64,000 nucleotides of DNA from Acidovorax sp. 106 (GTDB lineage: Bacteria > Pseudomonadota > Gammaproteobacteria > Burkholderiales > Burkholderiaceae_C): assembly GCF_003663825.1 (NCBI RefSeq), contig NZ_RCCC01000001.1, forward strand, positions 566,501-630,500, read 5' to 3'. The translations under genes and the position numbers were made by a program. The notes under the pieces are model-generated. The model worked only from the letters and a program-made list of their open reading frames with translations, did not search any database and was not told the origin of the DNA. Shown piece by piece: positions 1 through 7,560 of the stretch (position 1 is its first letter; every line of letters starts with the position of its first letter).

Positions 1-333
1 CCCCTGCAAGGCCAGCAGTTTGGCGCCGTGGTGGTGACGAACTACCTGTGGCGCCCGCTGCTGCCCACCTTGCTCGCCAGCCTGGCGCCCGGAGGCGTGC
101 TGATTTACGAAACCTTTGCGCAAGGGCACGAAACCGTGGGACGCCCCAGCCGGGCCGACTTTTTGCTGCGCCCGGGCGAGCTGCTACAGGCTTTTGGGAC
201 GCTGCGCACTGTGACCTATGAGGACGGTTACCTCGAAAACCCGGCCCGCTTCGTGCAGCGGATCGCGGCGGTACGGGAAACACCTCACCCAGAGGGCCCC
301 GCGCGCCACGGGCTGCGGCCCGCGTCTAGTTAG
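1..333 (+). CDS. SAM-dependent methyltransferase, C-terminal part (partial at window start)
   Basis: The reading frame is open from base 1 and ends at the TAG at 331-333, so only about the last 110 residues are visible and the start lies outside the window. The segment F-G-A-V-V-V-T-N-Y-L-W-R-P, followed by LAPGG and an I-Y-E-T-F strand, is the typical end of a small class I (TehB/UbiE-like) methyltransferase fold: strand 4, helix, then strand 5 after the PGG turn. The SAM-binding GxGxG loop would be upstream and cannot be checked. The substrate is unknown. The gene ends 30 bases before dapA on the same strand, so read-through into dapA is possible. Confidence 0.75.
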   Translation, partial: PLQGQQFGAVVVTNYLWRPLLPTLLASLAPGGVLIYETFAQGHETVGRPSRADFLLRPGELLQAFGTLRTVTYEDGYLENPARFVQRIAAVRETPHPEGPARHGLRPASS

Positions 334-363
334 AATGCCCTTTTACCGTTTTCATCTGCGGAC

Positions 364-1260
364 ATGACCTCTTCCTCCGTGCCTCTTACCGGCAGCATCG
401 TCGCCCTCGTCACCCCCATGCACGAGGACGGTAGCGTGGACTACCCCACCCTGCGCAAACTGATCGACTGGCACATCGCCGAGGGCACCGACTGCATCGG
501 CGTGGTGGGCACCACGGGCGAATCGCCCACGGTGAATGTCGAAGAACACTGCGAGATCATCCGCGTGGCCGTGGAGCAAGCCGCCAAGCGCGTTCCCATC
601 ATGGCGGGCTGCGGCGCCAACTCCACCGCCGAAGCGATCGAGCTGGCCAAGTTTGCCAAGAAGGTCGGTGCCGACACGCAACTGCAGGTCGTGCCTTACT
701 ACAACAAGCCTACCCAAGAAGGCCAGTACCTGCACTTCAAGGCGATTGCCGAGGCCGTGGGTGACCTGCCCACCATCCTCTACAACGTGCCCGGCCGCTC
801 GGTGGCTGATATGCAGCACGACACCGTGCTGCGCCTGGCCCAGGTGCCCGGCATCATCGGCATCAAGGAAGCCACCGGCAACATCGAACGTGCGCAGTGG
901 CTCATCCGCGAAGCACCCAAGAACTTTGGTATCTATTCGGGCGACGACCCTACTGCAGTGGCTTTGATGCTGTGCGGCGGCCACGGCAACATCAGCGTGA
1001 CTGCCAACGTAGCCCCCAAGCTGATGCACGAGTTGTGCGCAGCCGCCATTGCGGGCGACGCGCGCCGCGCCATGGAAATCCAGTTCAAGCTGATGCCCGT
1101 ACACAAGCACCTGTTCGTCGAAGCCAACCCCATCCCCGTGAAGTGGGCCATGGCCCGCATGGGCTTGTGTGGTGGAACCATGCGCCTGCCCATGACTCCA
1201 TTGACCCAGGGCAACGAAGCCGTGGTCGAAGGCGCCCTGCGCAGCAGCGGCCTGCTTTGA
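364..1260 (+). CDS. dapA: 4-hydroxy-tetrahydrodipicolinate synthase
   Basis: DapA condenses pyruvate with L-aspartate semialdehyde, the first committed step of the diaminopimelate/lysine pathway in the cytoplasm. The 298-residue protein is close to the usual 290-300. Visible motifs are [10 protein letters not shown] at the N-terminus, the VGTTGESPT loop near residue 50, the catalytic Tyr140 in YNVPGR, and the Schiff-base Lys168 in [11 protein letters not shown]. The ATG at 364 was chosen because the conserved first strand begins about ten residues later. bamC starts 38 bases downstream, a pairing (dapA-bamC) that is common in Proteobacteria and suggests co-transcription. Confidence 0.97.
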   Translation: MTSSSVPLTGSIVALVTPMHEDGSVDYPTLRKLIDWHIAEGTDCIGVVGTTGESPTVNVEEHCEIIRVAVEQAAKRVPIMAGCGANSTAEAIELAKFAKKVGADTQLQVVPYYNKPTQEGQYLHFKAIAEAVGDLPTILYNVPGRSVADMQHDTVLRLAQVPGIIGIKEATGNIERAQWLIREAPKNFGIYSGDDPTAVALMLCGGHGNISVTANVAPKLMHELCAAAIAGDARRAMEIQFKLMPVHKHLFVEANPIPVKWAMARMGLCGGTMRLPMTPLTQGNEAVVEGALRSSGLL

Positions 1261-1298
1261 GCCTGCCCACCCCTCACCGACATTCCAAGGATTCCCGA

Positions 1299-2399
1299 GT
1301 GAAAGCAAATACCCGTCTGGGCCTGCTGGCCCTTGTTGCTGCCCTGTCAGCCTGCTCGACCCTTGAGGGCGACAAGATCGACTACAAAAGCGCAACCAAG
1401 GGCTCGACCCTGGAAGTGCCCCCAGATCTGACCCAGCTGTCCAAAGACTCACGCTACGCCGTGCCCGGCGGCGCCGTGTCAGCCGCCGCGCTGCAGGCCA
1501 GCCAACAGGCTGCACAGCCCTCCGCAGCCAGCCAGGCAGCGGCCACCGCCATTGGTGATGTGCGCATTGAGCGAGACGGCAACCAACGCTGGTTGGTGAT
1601 AAACCGCCCTGCCGACAAGCTGTGGGAGCCTGTGCGTGAGTTCTGGCTGGAGAGTGGATTCATCTTCACCCAAGACCAGTCCAACCTCGGCATTCTGGAA
1701 ACCGACTGGGCCGAAAACCGCGCCAAGCTGCCCCAGGACATCGTGCGTTCGACCCTGGGCAAGGTGTTTGAATCGCTGTATTCGACTGGCGAGCGCGACA
1801 AGTTCCGCACCCGCCTGGAGCGCAATGCCAATGGCGGCACCGACATCTACATCAGCCACCGCGGCATGATCGAGGTGTACACCAACACGCAAAAAGACCA
1901 GACCATCTGGCAGCCCCGCGCCGCCGACCCCGAGCTGGAAACCGAATTCTTGCGCCGCCTCATGGTCAAGCTGGGCGTGAGCCAGGAGCAATCCAAAGCG
2001 ATTGCAGCCACCGCCACCCCAGTGCAAGTGGCACCCGCAGCCCGTATCGCTACGGTGAACAACGCACCCGCTGTGCAGTTGGCTGAGAACTTTGACCGCG
2101 CCTGGCGCCGCGTAGGCTTGGCACTGGACCGCACCGGCTTCACCGTGGAAGACCGCAACCGCAAGGACGGCCTGTACTTTGTGCGCTACGTCGCCCCCAA
2201 CGCAGACAAGAAGGAGCCTGGCTTCTTCGGCAAGCTGTTCGGTGGCTCGTCGGCAGCCATTCCGCCACTGAAGTACCGCATCGCCGTGCGCAGCGAGGGC
2301 AACGCCTCCACCGTGTCCGTGCTCAATGAAGCCGGGGCCCCTGAGACCTCTGCCAACGCCGAGCGCATCGTGCGTGTGATTGCGGACGAGCTGAAATAA
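1299..2399 (+). CDS. bamC: Outer membrane assembly lipoprotein BamC
   Basis: BamC (NlpB) is an accessory lipoprotein of the BAM complex that inserts beta-barrel proteins into the outer membrane. The 366-residue product starts at a GTG at 1299. The following hydrophobic stretch ends in the lipobox L-S-A-C, so Cys20 should be lipidated after signal peptidase II cleavage. An unstructured region follows (KIDYKSATKGSTLEVPPDLTQL, typical of the BamC N-terminus that lies on BamD), then an Ala/Gln-rich linker and two helix-grip domains. The frame is open further upstream into dapA, but the signal peptide fixes the start. A strong intrinsic terminator lies 45 bases after the stop, so dapA-bamC appears to be a closed transcription unit. 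Confidence 0.93.
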   Translation: MKANTRLGLLALVAALSACSTLEGDKIDYKSATKGSTLEVPPDLTQLSKDSRYAVPGGAVSAAALQASQQAAQPSAASQAAATAIGDVRIERDGNQRWLVINRPADKLWEPVREFWLESGFIFTQDQSNLGILETDWAENRAKLPQDIVRSTLGKVFESLYSTGERDKFRTRLERNANGGTDIYISHRGMIEVYTNTQKDQTIWQPRAADPELETEFLRRLMVKLGVSQEQSKAIAATATPVQVAPAARIATVNNAPAVQLAENFDRAWRRVGLALDRTGFTVEDRNRKDGLYFVRYVAPNADKKEPGFFGKLFGGSSAAIPPLKYRIAVRSEGNASTVSVLNEAGAPETSANAERIVRVIADELK

Positions 2400-2443
2400 T
2401 CAGCCCAATGCCGGGCACAGCAAAGTGCCCACACCCGCCCCGC

Positions 2444-2473
2444 AGCCCCGCACAGGAGCTGCGGGGCTTTTTT
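2444..2473 (+). terminator. Rho-independent terminator after bamC
   Basis: A 9-bp perfect stem, agccccgca (2444-2452) with tgcggggct (2460-2468), has a 7-base loop and is followed by a run of T to 2473. It lies between bamC and the next gene, both on the plus strand, and closes the dapA-bamC unit. Confidence 0.9.
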
Positions 2474-2496
2474 AATGGACAACACGGGACGCCGAC

Positions 2497-3282
2497 ATGC
2501 TGCGCCTCAAAAATCTTGGCAGCGGCAGCTCGGGCAATGCCACCCTGATCGAGGGCAGCGATGGTCTGCATACACGGCGTTTACTGGTCGATTGCGGCCT
2601 GGGCATACGCCAGCTGGAGGCCCGCTTGGCAGAGGCCGGGCTGGCACTGGCCCAGATTGACGCCATCTTCATCACCCACGAGCATTCCGACCACATTGGT
2701 TGCGCCCGCTCGTTGGCACTGAAACACCGCATTCCCGTCTGGATGAGCCATGGCACCCATGTCGCCCTGGGCGCCCCCGACCTGGACGGCCTGTTGCGCA
2801 CCGCACACGATCTGGAGCCCATTGATCTGGGCAGTTGGCAAGCAACCCCTTTCACGGTACCGCACGACGCCAGGGAGCCCCTGCAATTGCACTGCACCGA
2901 TGGCGCCACACGCCTAGGGGTGCTGACGGATCTGGGGCACGCCAGCGCGCATGTCAAAGAGCAATTGGCAGGCTGCCACACTCTGATGCTGGAGGCCAAC
3001 CACGATCCGCACATGCTGGAGGCATCGCGCTACCCAGCCTTCCTCAAGCGCCGCATCGGTGGCAAATACGGCCACCTGGCCAACAGCGCAGCGGCCGAAC
3101 TGCTGTGCACCTTGCAACACCCCGGCTTAGCGTGTGTGATTGCGGCCCACCTCAGCGCACAGAACAATACCCCGGCATTGGCCCAGCAGGCGCTGGGGGC
3201 TGCATTGGGCTGGCCCACCGAGCGCATCACCGTGGCCAGCCCGGCCAATGGAACGCCCTGGATCACCGTCGGGGCCGCATAG
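2497..3282 (+). CDS. Metallo-beta-lactamase-fold hydrolase (YycJ/WalJ-like)
   Basis: This 261-residue protein has the MBL-fold opening N-L-G-S-G-S-S-G-N-A-T near residue 5, typical of the YycJ/WalJ and PhnP-like branch, and the metal-binding signature T-H-E-H-S-D-H-I-G near residue 60. Later ligand regions are visible as a TDLGH segment, LEANHD and AAHLSAQNN. Family members are two-metal phosphodiesterases or exonucleases acting on nucleic acids, but the exact substrate cannot be read from sequence. The ATG at 2497 was chosen because the conserved first strand follows it at once; the Shine-Dalgarno signal is weak. The gene follows the bamC terminator and so probably has its own promoter. Confidence 0.85.
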   Translation: MLRLKNLGSGSSGNATLIEGSDGLHTRRLLVDCGLGIRQLEARLAEAGLALAQIDAIFITHEHSDHIGCARSLALKHRIPVWMSHGTHVALGAPDLDGLLRTAHDLEPIDLGSWQATPFTVPHDAREPLQLHCTDGATRLGVLTDLGHASAHVKEQLAGCHTLMLEANHDPHMLEASRYPAFLKRRIGGKYGHLANSAAAELLCTLQHPGLACVIAAHLSAQNNTPALAQQALGAALGWPTERITVASPANGTPWITVGAA

Positions 3283-3353
3283 CCACAAGGAGCTATTGAA
3301 TGCACATGGGGCCGGAACAGCCAGGGCTTCCGAAAAAAGGACGCCCCAATGCA

Positions 3354-3385
3354 AAAGCCCCGCTTTTTTGCAAAAGCAGGGCTTT
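3354..3385. terminator. Hairpin between convergent genes (probable bidirectional terminator)
   Basis: The segment aaagccccgcttt (3354-3366) pairs with aaagcagggcttt (3373-3385) with a single mismatch, and the stem includes T and A runs on each side. It lies between the MBL-fold gene (plus strand, ends 3282) and the small lipoprotein gene (minus strand, ends 3436). Confidence 0.7.
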
Positions 3386-3435
3386 GGTGTGTGGTTCAAG
3401 CCGCCCCTTGCGGGAGGCTACGACCCCTCCACGAA

Positions 3436-3699
3436 TTACTTGGCTTGCGAAGCAGCGCCGGTGGCAGCAGCGGCAGCAGTGTCAGCAGCAGCCTTGGCAG
3501 CGTCAGCAGCAGGAGCGGCTTCAGCGGAAGCAGCAGGAGCGGCTTCGGAGGCAGCAGGAGCGGCTTCAGAAGCGGCAGGTGCTGGAGCTGGAGCAGGTGC
3601 AGCCACGGGAGCTGGTGCTGGAGCGGGTTCTTCTTTTTTACCGCAAGCGGCCAGGGCAGCAGCAGCGATCAGGGCGGCCAGAACGACGGAGTTCTTCAT
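3436..3699 (-). CDS. Small Ala/Pro-rich lipoprotein
   Basis: The 87-residue product begins MKNSVVLAALIAAAALAACGKK: a short charged start, a hydrophobic core and the lipobox L-A-A-C, so it should be a lipid-anchored periplasmic or outer-membrane protein. After the Cys comes a KKEEPAPAPAP stretch and then Ala-rich low-complexity sequence with tandem P-A-A-S-E-A-like units to the end. No globular domain is visible. The start is set by the signal peptide and by an AGGAAA Shine-Dalgarno sequence about 7 bases upstream; the frame is open further upstream but gives no plausible leader. Function is unknown. A TATAAT box and a perfect palindrome lie about 125-150 bases upstream. Confidence 0.8.
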   Translation of the reverse strand: MKNSVVLAALIAAAALAACGKKEEPAPAPAPVAAPAPAPAPAASEAAPAASEAAPAASAEAAPAADAAKAAADTAAAAATGAASQAK

Positions 3700-3821
3700 T
3701 TCAAATTTCCTAGTTGGACAGACAAAAAGCTTGAAAAGCCACGGCGACCGGCCGGTTAAAGCCCTGGTACGCATTGGCGCAATGCACTTGAGGGTTGCAC
3801 CATTTTCAGGCGCAGCCATAA

Positions 3822-3852
3822 ATTATATTGGTATTTAGTCAATAGTGACTAA
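3822..3852 (-). promoter_or_regulatory. Candidate promoter with overlapping palindromic operator
   Basis: Read on the minus strand, a perfect TATAAT (3822-3827) is preceded by the perfect inverted repeat TTAGTCA-N4-TGACTAA (3835-3852), which covers the place where the -35 hexamer would be. No good -35 consensus is present. The only suitable target is the small lipoprotein gene starting at 3699, which would then have a leader of about 115 bases. The rest of the 3700-3949 gap shows no gene. Confidence 0.45.
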
Positions 3853-3949
3853 CACTGAAAAAAGGTTTACGGCAAGTTGACATAGGCACAGATGCAACAC
3901 CGCCGCGCGTGGCAGCCTCTCAGGCCAAGCCACAGCCTCTTGATTCGCG

Positions 3950-4477
3950 TCAAAGCCCCAGGGTGGTGGACGGAAAACCTGGGGAGCTCTTGCTGCGCAC
4001 CCATTCGTTCAAAGACTCACGCACCAGAACGCGGCGGTCCGACTCGGGGCCCGCCACCCCCACGCACCGTTCTGGGTCAAGGCGCTGCATCACCCAGACA
4101 GGCGACCACAGCACGCTGGGCAAGTCCAGGGGGTCTGCCGAAGGGCTCTTGCGGCAAGTGATGATGTGGTCCCAGGTGCCACGCCACTGCACAAAGCGGG
4201 CATGGCGCCGGATGACCTCGTCGTAGTTCACCGCCAGCATGCTGAAACGGCGCCCACCCCGCGCCCAGGCCTGGAGCGACTCCACCACAGCACGCTCGCC
4301 CAGGGGCCAGTCGTGAAAGTGCGCATCACTGATCCAGATCTCAGGCCACCCCTCGCGCGCCGCCGTGGCAAAGGCATCGCGCACCATTTGCTGAAACGCC
4401 TCTCGCCCGCTGAACCGGCCTTCAGGCAAGCCAGACGGTGCGGGGGATGGGTTTGCGGGGTGGTCTGTGGCGGTCAT
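3950..4477 (-). CDS. Conserved protein of unknown function, roxA-linked
   Basis: I do not recognise the family of this 175-residue soluble protein. It has a Pro/Ala-rich N-terminus of about 25 residues, then a compact domain with many aromatic residues: FQQMVRDAF, E-G-W-P-E-I-W-I-S-D, H-F-H-D-W-P-L-G-E, and Q-W-R-G-T-W-D-H-I-I. There is no signal peptide or membrane segment. The ATG at 4477 lies 7 bases after the roxA stop, so the two are almost certainly co-transcribed and perhaps translationally coupled. The frame continues upstream into roxA, but the start inside the gap is the sensible one. The conserved HFHDWPLGE block could be a functional site, but nothing firmer can be said. Confidence 0.7.
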   Translation of the reverse strand: MTATDHPANPSPAPSGLPEGRFSGREAFQQMVRDAFATAAREGWPEIWISDAHFHDWPLGERAVVESLQAWARGGRRFSMLAVNYDEVIRRHARFVQWRGTWDHIITCRKSPSADPLDLPSVLWSPVWVMQRLDPERCVGVAGPESDRRVLVRESLNEWVRSKSSPGFPSTTLGL

Positions 4478-4484
4478 TGGATGA

Positions 4485-5624
4485 TCATGGGGTGGCTTCG
4501 TCGTCGGTGCAGGCGTGTGCCCAGCCGTCATCGCACCAGATGGACAGCAATTCCAGCGCATCGTCGCTGGCGCGCTGGATGTCTTTGGCACTGAGGTAGC
4601 GCTGGTTGGCCAAGCGGCGCATCAAGGTCGCGTCTTTGCCTGCTGCGCGGTAGCTTTCACCATTGATGAAGACATGCTGGGCGTCGTACATCATGCGGGT
4701 GCGGCGGTCCAGGCGCACCGCCTCCATCATGGCGCTTTTGGCACTGGCATCAAACCACACGCTGGGCTTGGGGTCTGTCAGGTACTCACCCAGCGCGCGC
4801 TCCAGGGCCAAAGGCTGCGACAAAGCACGCTCCAGCGCTTCGCGGGCAAAGGCCTGCAGAGTGGCGGGGATGGCGCCAGGCTCGGCCACGGCCTCTTGCT
4901 TGGCGTCGCGGTACATCTGCACCTGCTCATCGTCGGCCGCGTCTTCCGACAAACGCACCAGCAGCTCTTGCGCCAGCTCAGCACGGGCCGGAGAGCGAAA
5001 GCCGATGGAATACGTCATGCACTCGCCTTCGGCAATGCCGTCGTGCGCGTAGCGGGGCGGCAGGTACAGCATGTCGCCAGGCTCCAGCACAAACTCTTCC
5101 TCGGGCTCAAACTCGGCCAGCACCTTCAGGGGAATGCCCTCCTTGAGGGTCAGATCCTTCTGGCGGCCAATGCGCCAGTGGCGGCGGCCATGGGCTTGCA
5201 GCAGAAACACGTCGTAGCTGTCAAAGTGCGGCCCCACCCCGCCACCGTCGGTGGCGTAGCTGATCATGAGGTCGTCCAGCCGGGCCTCCGGCACAAAACG
5301 AAACTGCTGCATCAAGCGGTGCACAGCGTCGTCGTGCAAGTCCACGCCCTGCACCAGCAAAGTCCATTCGCGCTGGCTCAGTGCTGGCAGAGCTCGGCGC
5401 GAAAAGGGGCCGTGGCGCAGCTTCCAGCCACCCTTGACTTGCTGCACCAGACGGGACTCCACAGACTCTTGCGCCGCCAGCGCAAACATCTCAGCGCGCA
5501 GCACCGGGGGCTCAAAATTCGGGATCGCCTGGCGCACCAGCAAAGGCTTTTTGTGCCAATGGCGGCGCATGAACTGCTCGGGGGTGAGCCCGCCCAGCAG
5601 GGACAAAGGTTGTTGGATATCCAT
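4485..5624 (-). CDS. roxA: Ribosomal protein uL16 3-hydroxylase (JmjC/cupin oxygenase)
   Basis: This 379-residue protein matches the RoxA/YcfD family in length and motifs. These enzymes are Fe(II)/2-oxoglutarate oxygenases that hydroxylate an arginine of ribosomal protein uL16. The N-terminus has the family's L-L-G-G-L-T-P-E-Q-F and H-W-H-K-K-P-L-L-V-R-Q-A. The iron-binding H-x-D sits in GPHFDSYDVF, and the distal His in YLPPRYAHDG. The region after about residue 220 corresponds to the dimerisation and winged-helix parts. The ATG at 5624 was preferred over an upstream in-frame start because the conserved N-terminus follows directly. It is divergent from the SlyD-like gene across only 53 bases. 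Confidence 0.92.
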   Translation of the reverse strand: MDIQQPLSLLGGLTPEQFMRRHWHKKPLLVRQAIPNFEPPVLRAEMFALAAQESVESRLVQQVKGGWKLRHGPFSRRALPALSQREWTLLVQGVDLHDDAVHRLMQQFRFVPEARLDDLMISYATDGGGVGPHFDSYDVFLLQAHGRRHWRIGRQKDLTLKEGIPLKVLAEFEPEEEFVLEPGDMLYLPPRYAHDGIAEGECMTYSIGFRSPARAELAQELLVRLSEDAADDEQVQMYRDAKQEAVAEPGAIPATLQAFAREALERALSQPLALERALGEYLTDPKPSVWFDASAKSAMMEAVRLDRRTRMMYDAQHVFINGESYRAAGKDATLMRRLANQRYLSAKDIQRASDDALELLSIWCDDGWAHACTDDEATP

Positions 5625-5677
5625 GAAAAGGCACCTGCCCCTGGCGGGGCTGTTGGTCAAACTGCGACAATTCTCCT

Positions 5678-6202
5678 ATGGAAATTACCCAACAATGTGT
5701 GGTCGCACTGACCTGGACCCTCAAAGACACCCTCGGAGAAGAGCTGGACGTGCTGGATGAGCCGGTGGAGTTCCTGCTCGGCGGCAACGATCTTTTGCCC
5801 CGCATCGAAGAAGCCCTGCAAGGCCACAGCGCAGGCGCCAAGCTGGCGCTGCACCTGGAGCCTGAGGATGCCTTTGGCGACTTCAACGACCAATTGCTGT
5901 TTTTGGAGCCGCGCCAGCTGTTCCCGACCGAGATCGAGGAAGGCATGACCTTCGAGGGCTCCGCCCTGCCCGCTGAATGCAATCCGGCTGCGCCCCGCAG
6001 CGGCCTGTACACCGTGACCGAAATCTACCCCGAACATGTGGTGCTGGACGGCAACCACCCCCTGGCCGGCATTGCGCTGCGCCTGCAGCTGAAAGTGGAA
6101 TCGGTGCGCGAAGCCACCGAAGAGGAAGTGGGCCGAGGCACCACAGGCACCGGCTTCTTCCGCATTGAAGCCCAAGCCCCCGGCAGTCAATTGCTGCACT
6201 GA
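5678..6202 (+). CDS. FKBP-type peptidyl-prolyl cis-trans isomerase, SlyD-like
   Basis: The 174-residue protein has the SlyD/FkpB fold: an N-terminal half-FKBP strand (V-A-L-T-W-T-L-K-D), the D-V-L-D-E-P-V-E-F-L-L-G turn, the N-D-L-L-P-R-I-E-E-A-L helix, and A-K-L-A-L-H-L-E-P-E-D-A-F-G-D before the inserted chaperone flap. After the flap comes V-V-L-D-G-N-H-P-L-A-G-I-A-L, the signature return to the FKBP domain. It should be a cytoplasmic prolyl isomerase and chaperone. The His/Cys-rich metal-binding tail of E. coli SlyD is absent. The ATG at 5678 is the first in frame. It is divergent from roxA with a very short shared upstream region. Confidence 0.88.
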   Translation: MEITQQCVVALTWTLKDTLGEELDVLDEPVEFLLGGNDLLPRIEEALQGHSAGAKLALHLEPEDAFGDFNDQLLFLEPRQLFPTEIEEGMTFEGSALPAECNPAAPRSGLYTVTEIYPEHVVLDGNHPLAGIALRLQLKVESVREATEEEVGRGTTGTGFFRIEAQAPGSQLLH

Positions 6203-6263
6203 CCATGATCAGCACCCCACGCCCACCAGAGTGCAGTCGGAGTGGGTGCAGCAGCTGTCCGGA

Positions 6264-6773
6264 TTACTGGCGAGAAATCTGCCCGTTGTAAAGGCGCACG
6301 CGGTCTCCGATGCGCAGGTCGCCCGGCGAACCCACGTCATACACGCGGTAGCCACCATGGTCCAACTGGACGGAAATTCGATAACCGTCCACATGGTCGC
6401 CAGAGCTGTTGCGGCCCTCAATGGCGTTGCCCGCCACGGCACCGCCGATCACCCCCACCGCAGTGGCGGCCGCGCGCCCACTGCCCTTGCCCACCTGGTT
6501 GCCCAGCAAACCACCCACCACGGCCCCCAGCACCGCGCCGCCACCCGAGGTCTGGCCAGAGCCACGGCTTTGCATCACCTCGATGTTGGATACCCGCCCA
6601 AACTCCGTACCACGGGGGTTGTTGTTCACGGGGTAGGACGGTGCGGCCCCTTGGTAACCACCGCCATAACCACCGCCGTAGTAAGGGTCGGGTCGGTTGT
6701 GGCCGCAGGCGGACAGGGCCAACACTGCGGCGATGGAGCAAGCCACGACGGCAGAGCGATTCAATTGGGGCAT
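6264..6773 (-). CDS. Glycine-zipper 2TM outer membrane lipoprotein
   Basis: The 169-residue product starts at the ATG at 6773, with AAGGAGA about 8 bases upstream, and has a signal peptide ending in the lipobox L-S-A-C. A Tyr/Gly-rich linker (P-Y-Y-G-G-G-Y-G-G-G) follows, then a glycine-zipper pair (GAVLGAVVGGLLGNQVG and GVIGGAVAGNAIEG) near residues 85-125, and a C-terminal beta-rich part with V-Y-D-V-G-S-P-G-D-L-R-I-G-D-R-V. This is the SlyB/glycine-zipper 2TM arrangement found in outer-membrane lipoproteins. The precise role is unknown; family members affect envelope integrity. It converges on the SlyD-like gene, with 61 bases between stops. Confidence 0.87.
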   Translation of the reverse strand: MPQLNRSAVVACSIAAVLALSACGHNRPDPYYGGGYGGGYQGAAPSYPVNNNPRGTEFGRVSNIEVMQSRGSGQTSGGGAVLGAVVGGLLGNQVGKGSGRAAATAVGVIGGAVAGNAIEGRNSSGDHVDGYRISVQLDHGGYRVYDVGSPGDLRIGDRVRLYNGQISRQ

Positions 6774-6974
6774 AAAAGGTCTCCTTGAGAGGATGTGCCG
6801 AGGACCCAGTGGATGGCAAGGGCCCCGCACGGGGGTCAGGTACGAATTACACCAACGCGCCAAGGATGCACCCCGTGCACAACCACCCCGATGAAGCGTC
6901 GGTAAAAAGCCCAACGAAACGTAAGCATGGACCGACACTGACACACAGGTTGCGCCGGCCGCAGTTCGCGACGA

Positions 6975-7421
6975 TCAGGCCTTGCCTGTGGACCCGTACC
7001 CGCCAGCTCCGCGCTCGGTGGCCACAAAGTCCGTCACCACATTGAACTCGGCCTGCACCACGGGCACGATGACCATCTGGGCCAAGCGCTCCATGGGCTC
7101 GATGGTGAAGGCGACATCGCTGCGGTTCCAAGCACTGACCATCAACTGGCCCTGGTAGTCGCTGTCGATCAAGCCCACGAGGTTGCCCAACACAATGCCA
7201 TGCTTGTGCCCCAGACCCGAGCGAGGCAGGATCAGCGCGGCGTATCCGGGGTCCTTCAGGTACACGGCGATGCCCGTGGGCACCAGTTGCCAGGCGTTGG
7301 GCTGCAGGGTCAAGGGGGCGTCCAGGCAGGCGCGCAAGTCCAGCCCCGCGCTGCCAGGGGTTGCGTAAGCCGGAAGTTGCTCGGCCATGCGTGGGTCCAG
7401 GATCTTGACGTCAATCTTCAT
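6975..7421 (-). CDS. dut: dUTP diphosphatase
   Basis: Dut hydrolyses dUTP to dUMP and pyrophosphate, keeping uracil out of DNA and supplying dUMP for thymidylate. The 148-residue length is typical of the trimeric enzyme. Motifs in order are [45 protein letters not shown], and the C-terminal [10 protein letters not shown] that closes over the nucleotide. The gene follows coaBC on the same strand, a widespread pairing, but a strong terminator lies between them, so dut probably also has its own promoter in the 139-base gap. Confidence 0.97.
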   Translation of the reverse strand: MKIDVKILDPRMAEQLPAYATPGSAGLDLRACLDAPLTLQPNAWQLVPTGIAVYLKDPGYAALILPRSGLGHKHGIVLGNLVGLIDSDYQGQLMVSAWNRSDVAFTIEPMERLAQMVIVPVVQAEFNVVTDFVATERGAGGYGSTGKA

Positions 7422-7474
7422 AAGGTTCGCTCTCGAAATAAAACCAGGCCCAGTCCAACCAGAACCAGTGCCAT

Positions 7475-7511
7475 AAAAAAACCTTCTGCGCTGGCATGGC
7501 CCGGCAGAAGG
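7475..7511 (-). terminator. Rho-independent terminator after coaBC
   Basis: On the minus strand, ccttctgc (7511-7504) pairs perfectly with gcagaagg (7489-7482) across a 14-base loop and runs straight into seven T. It lies 50 bases after the coaBC stop and upstream of dut, which implies at least partial uncoupling of coaBC and dut transcription. Confidence 0.85.
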
Positions 7512-7560
7512 CGGTGCGTAGAAAAAGGATGGGGCGTGGTGCGGGAAGCTGGCGGGATTC

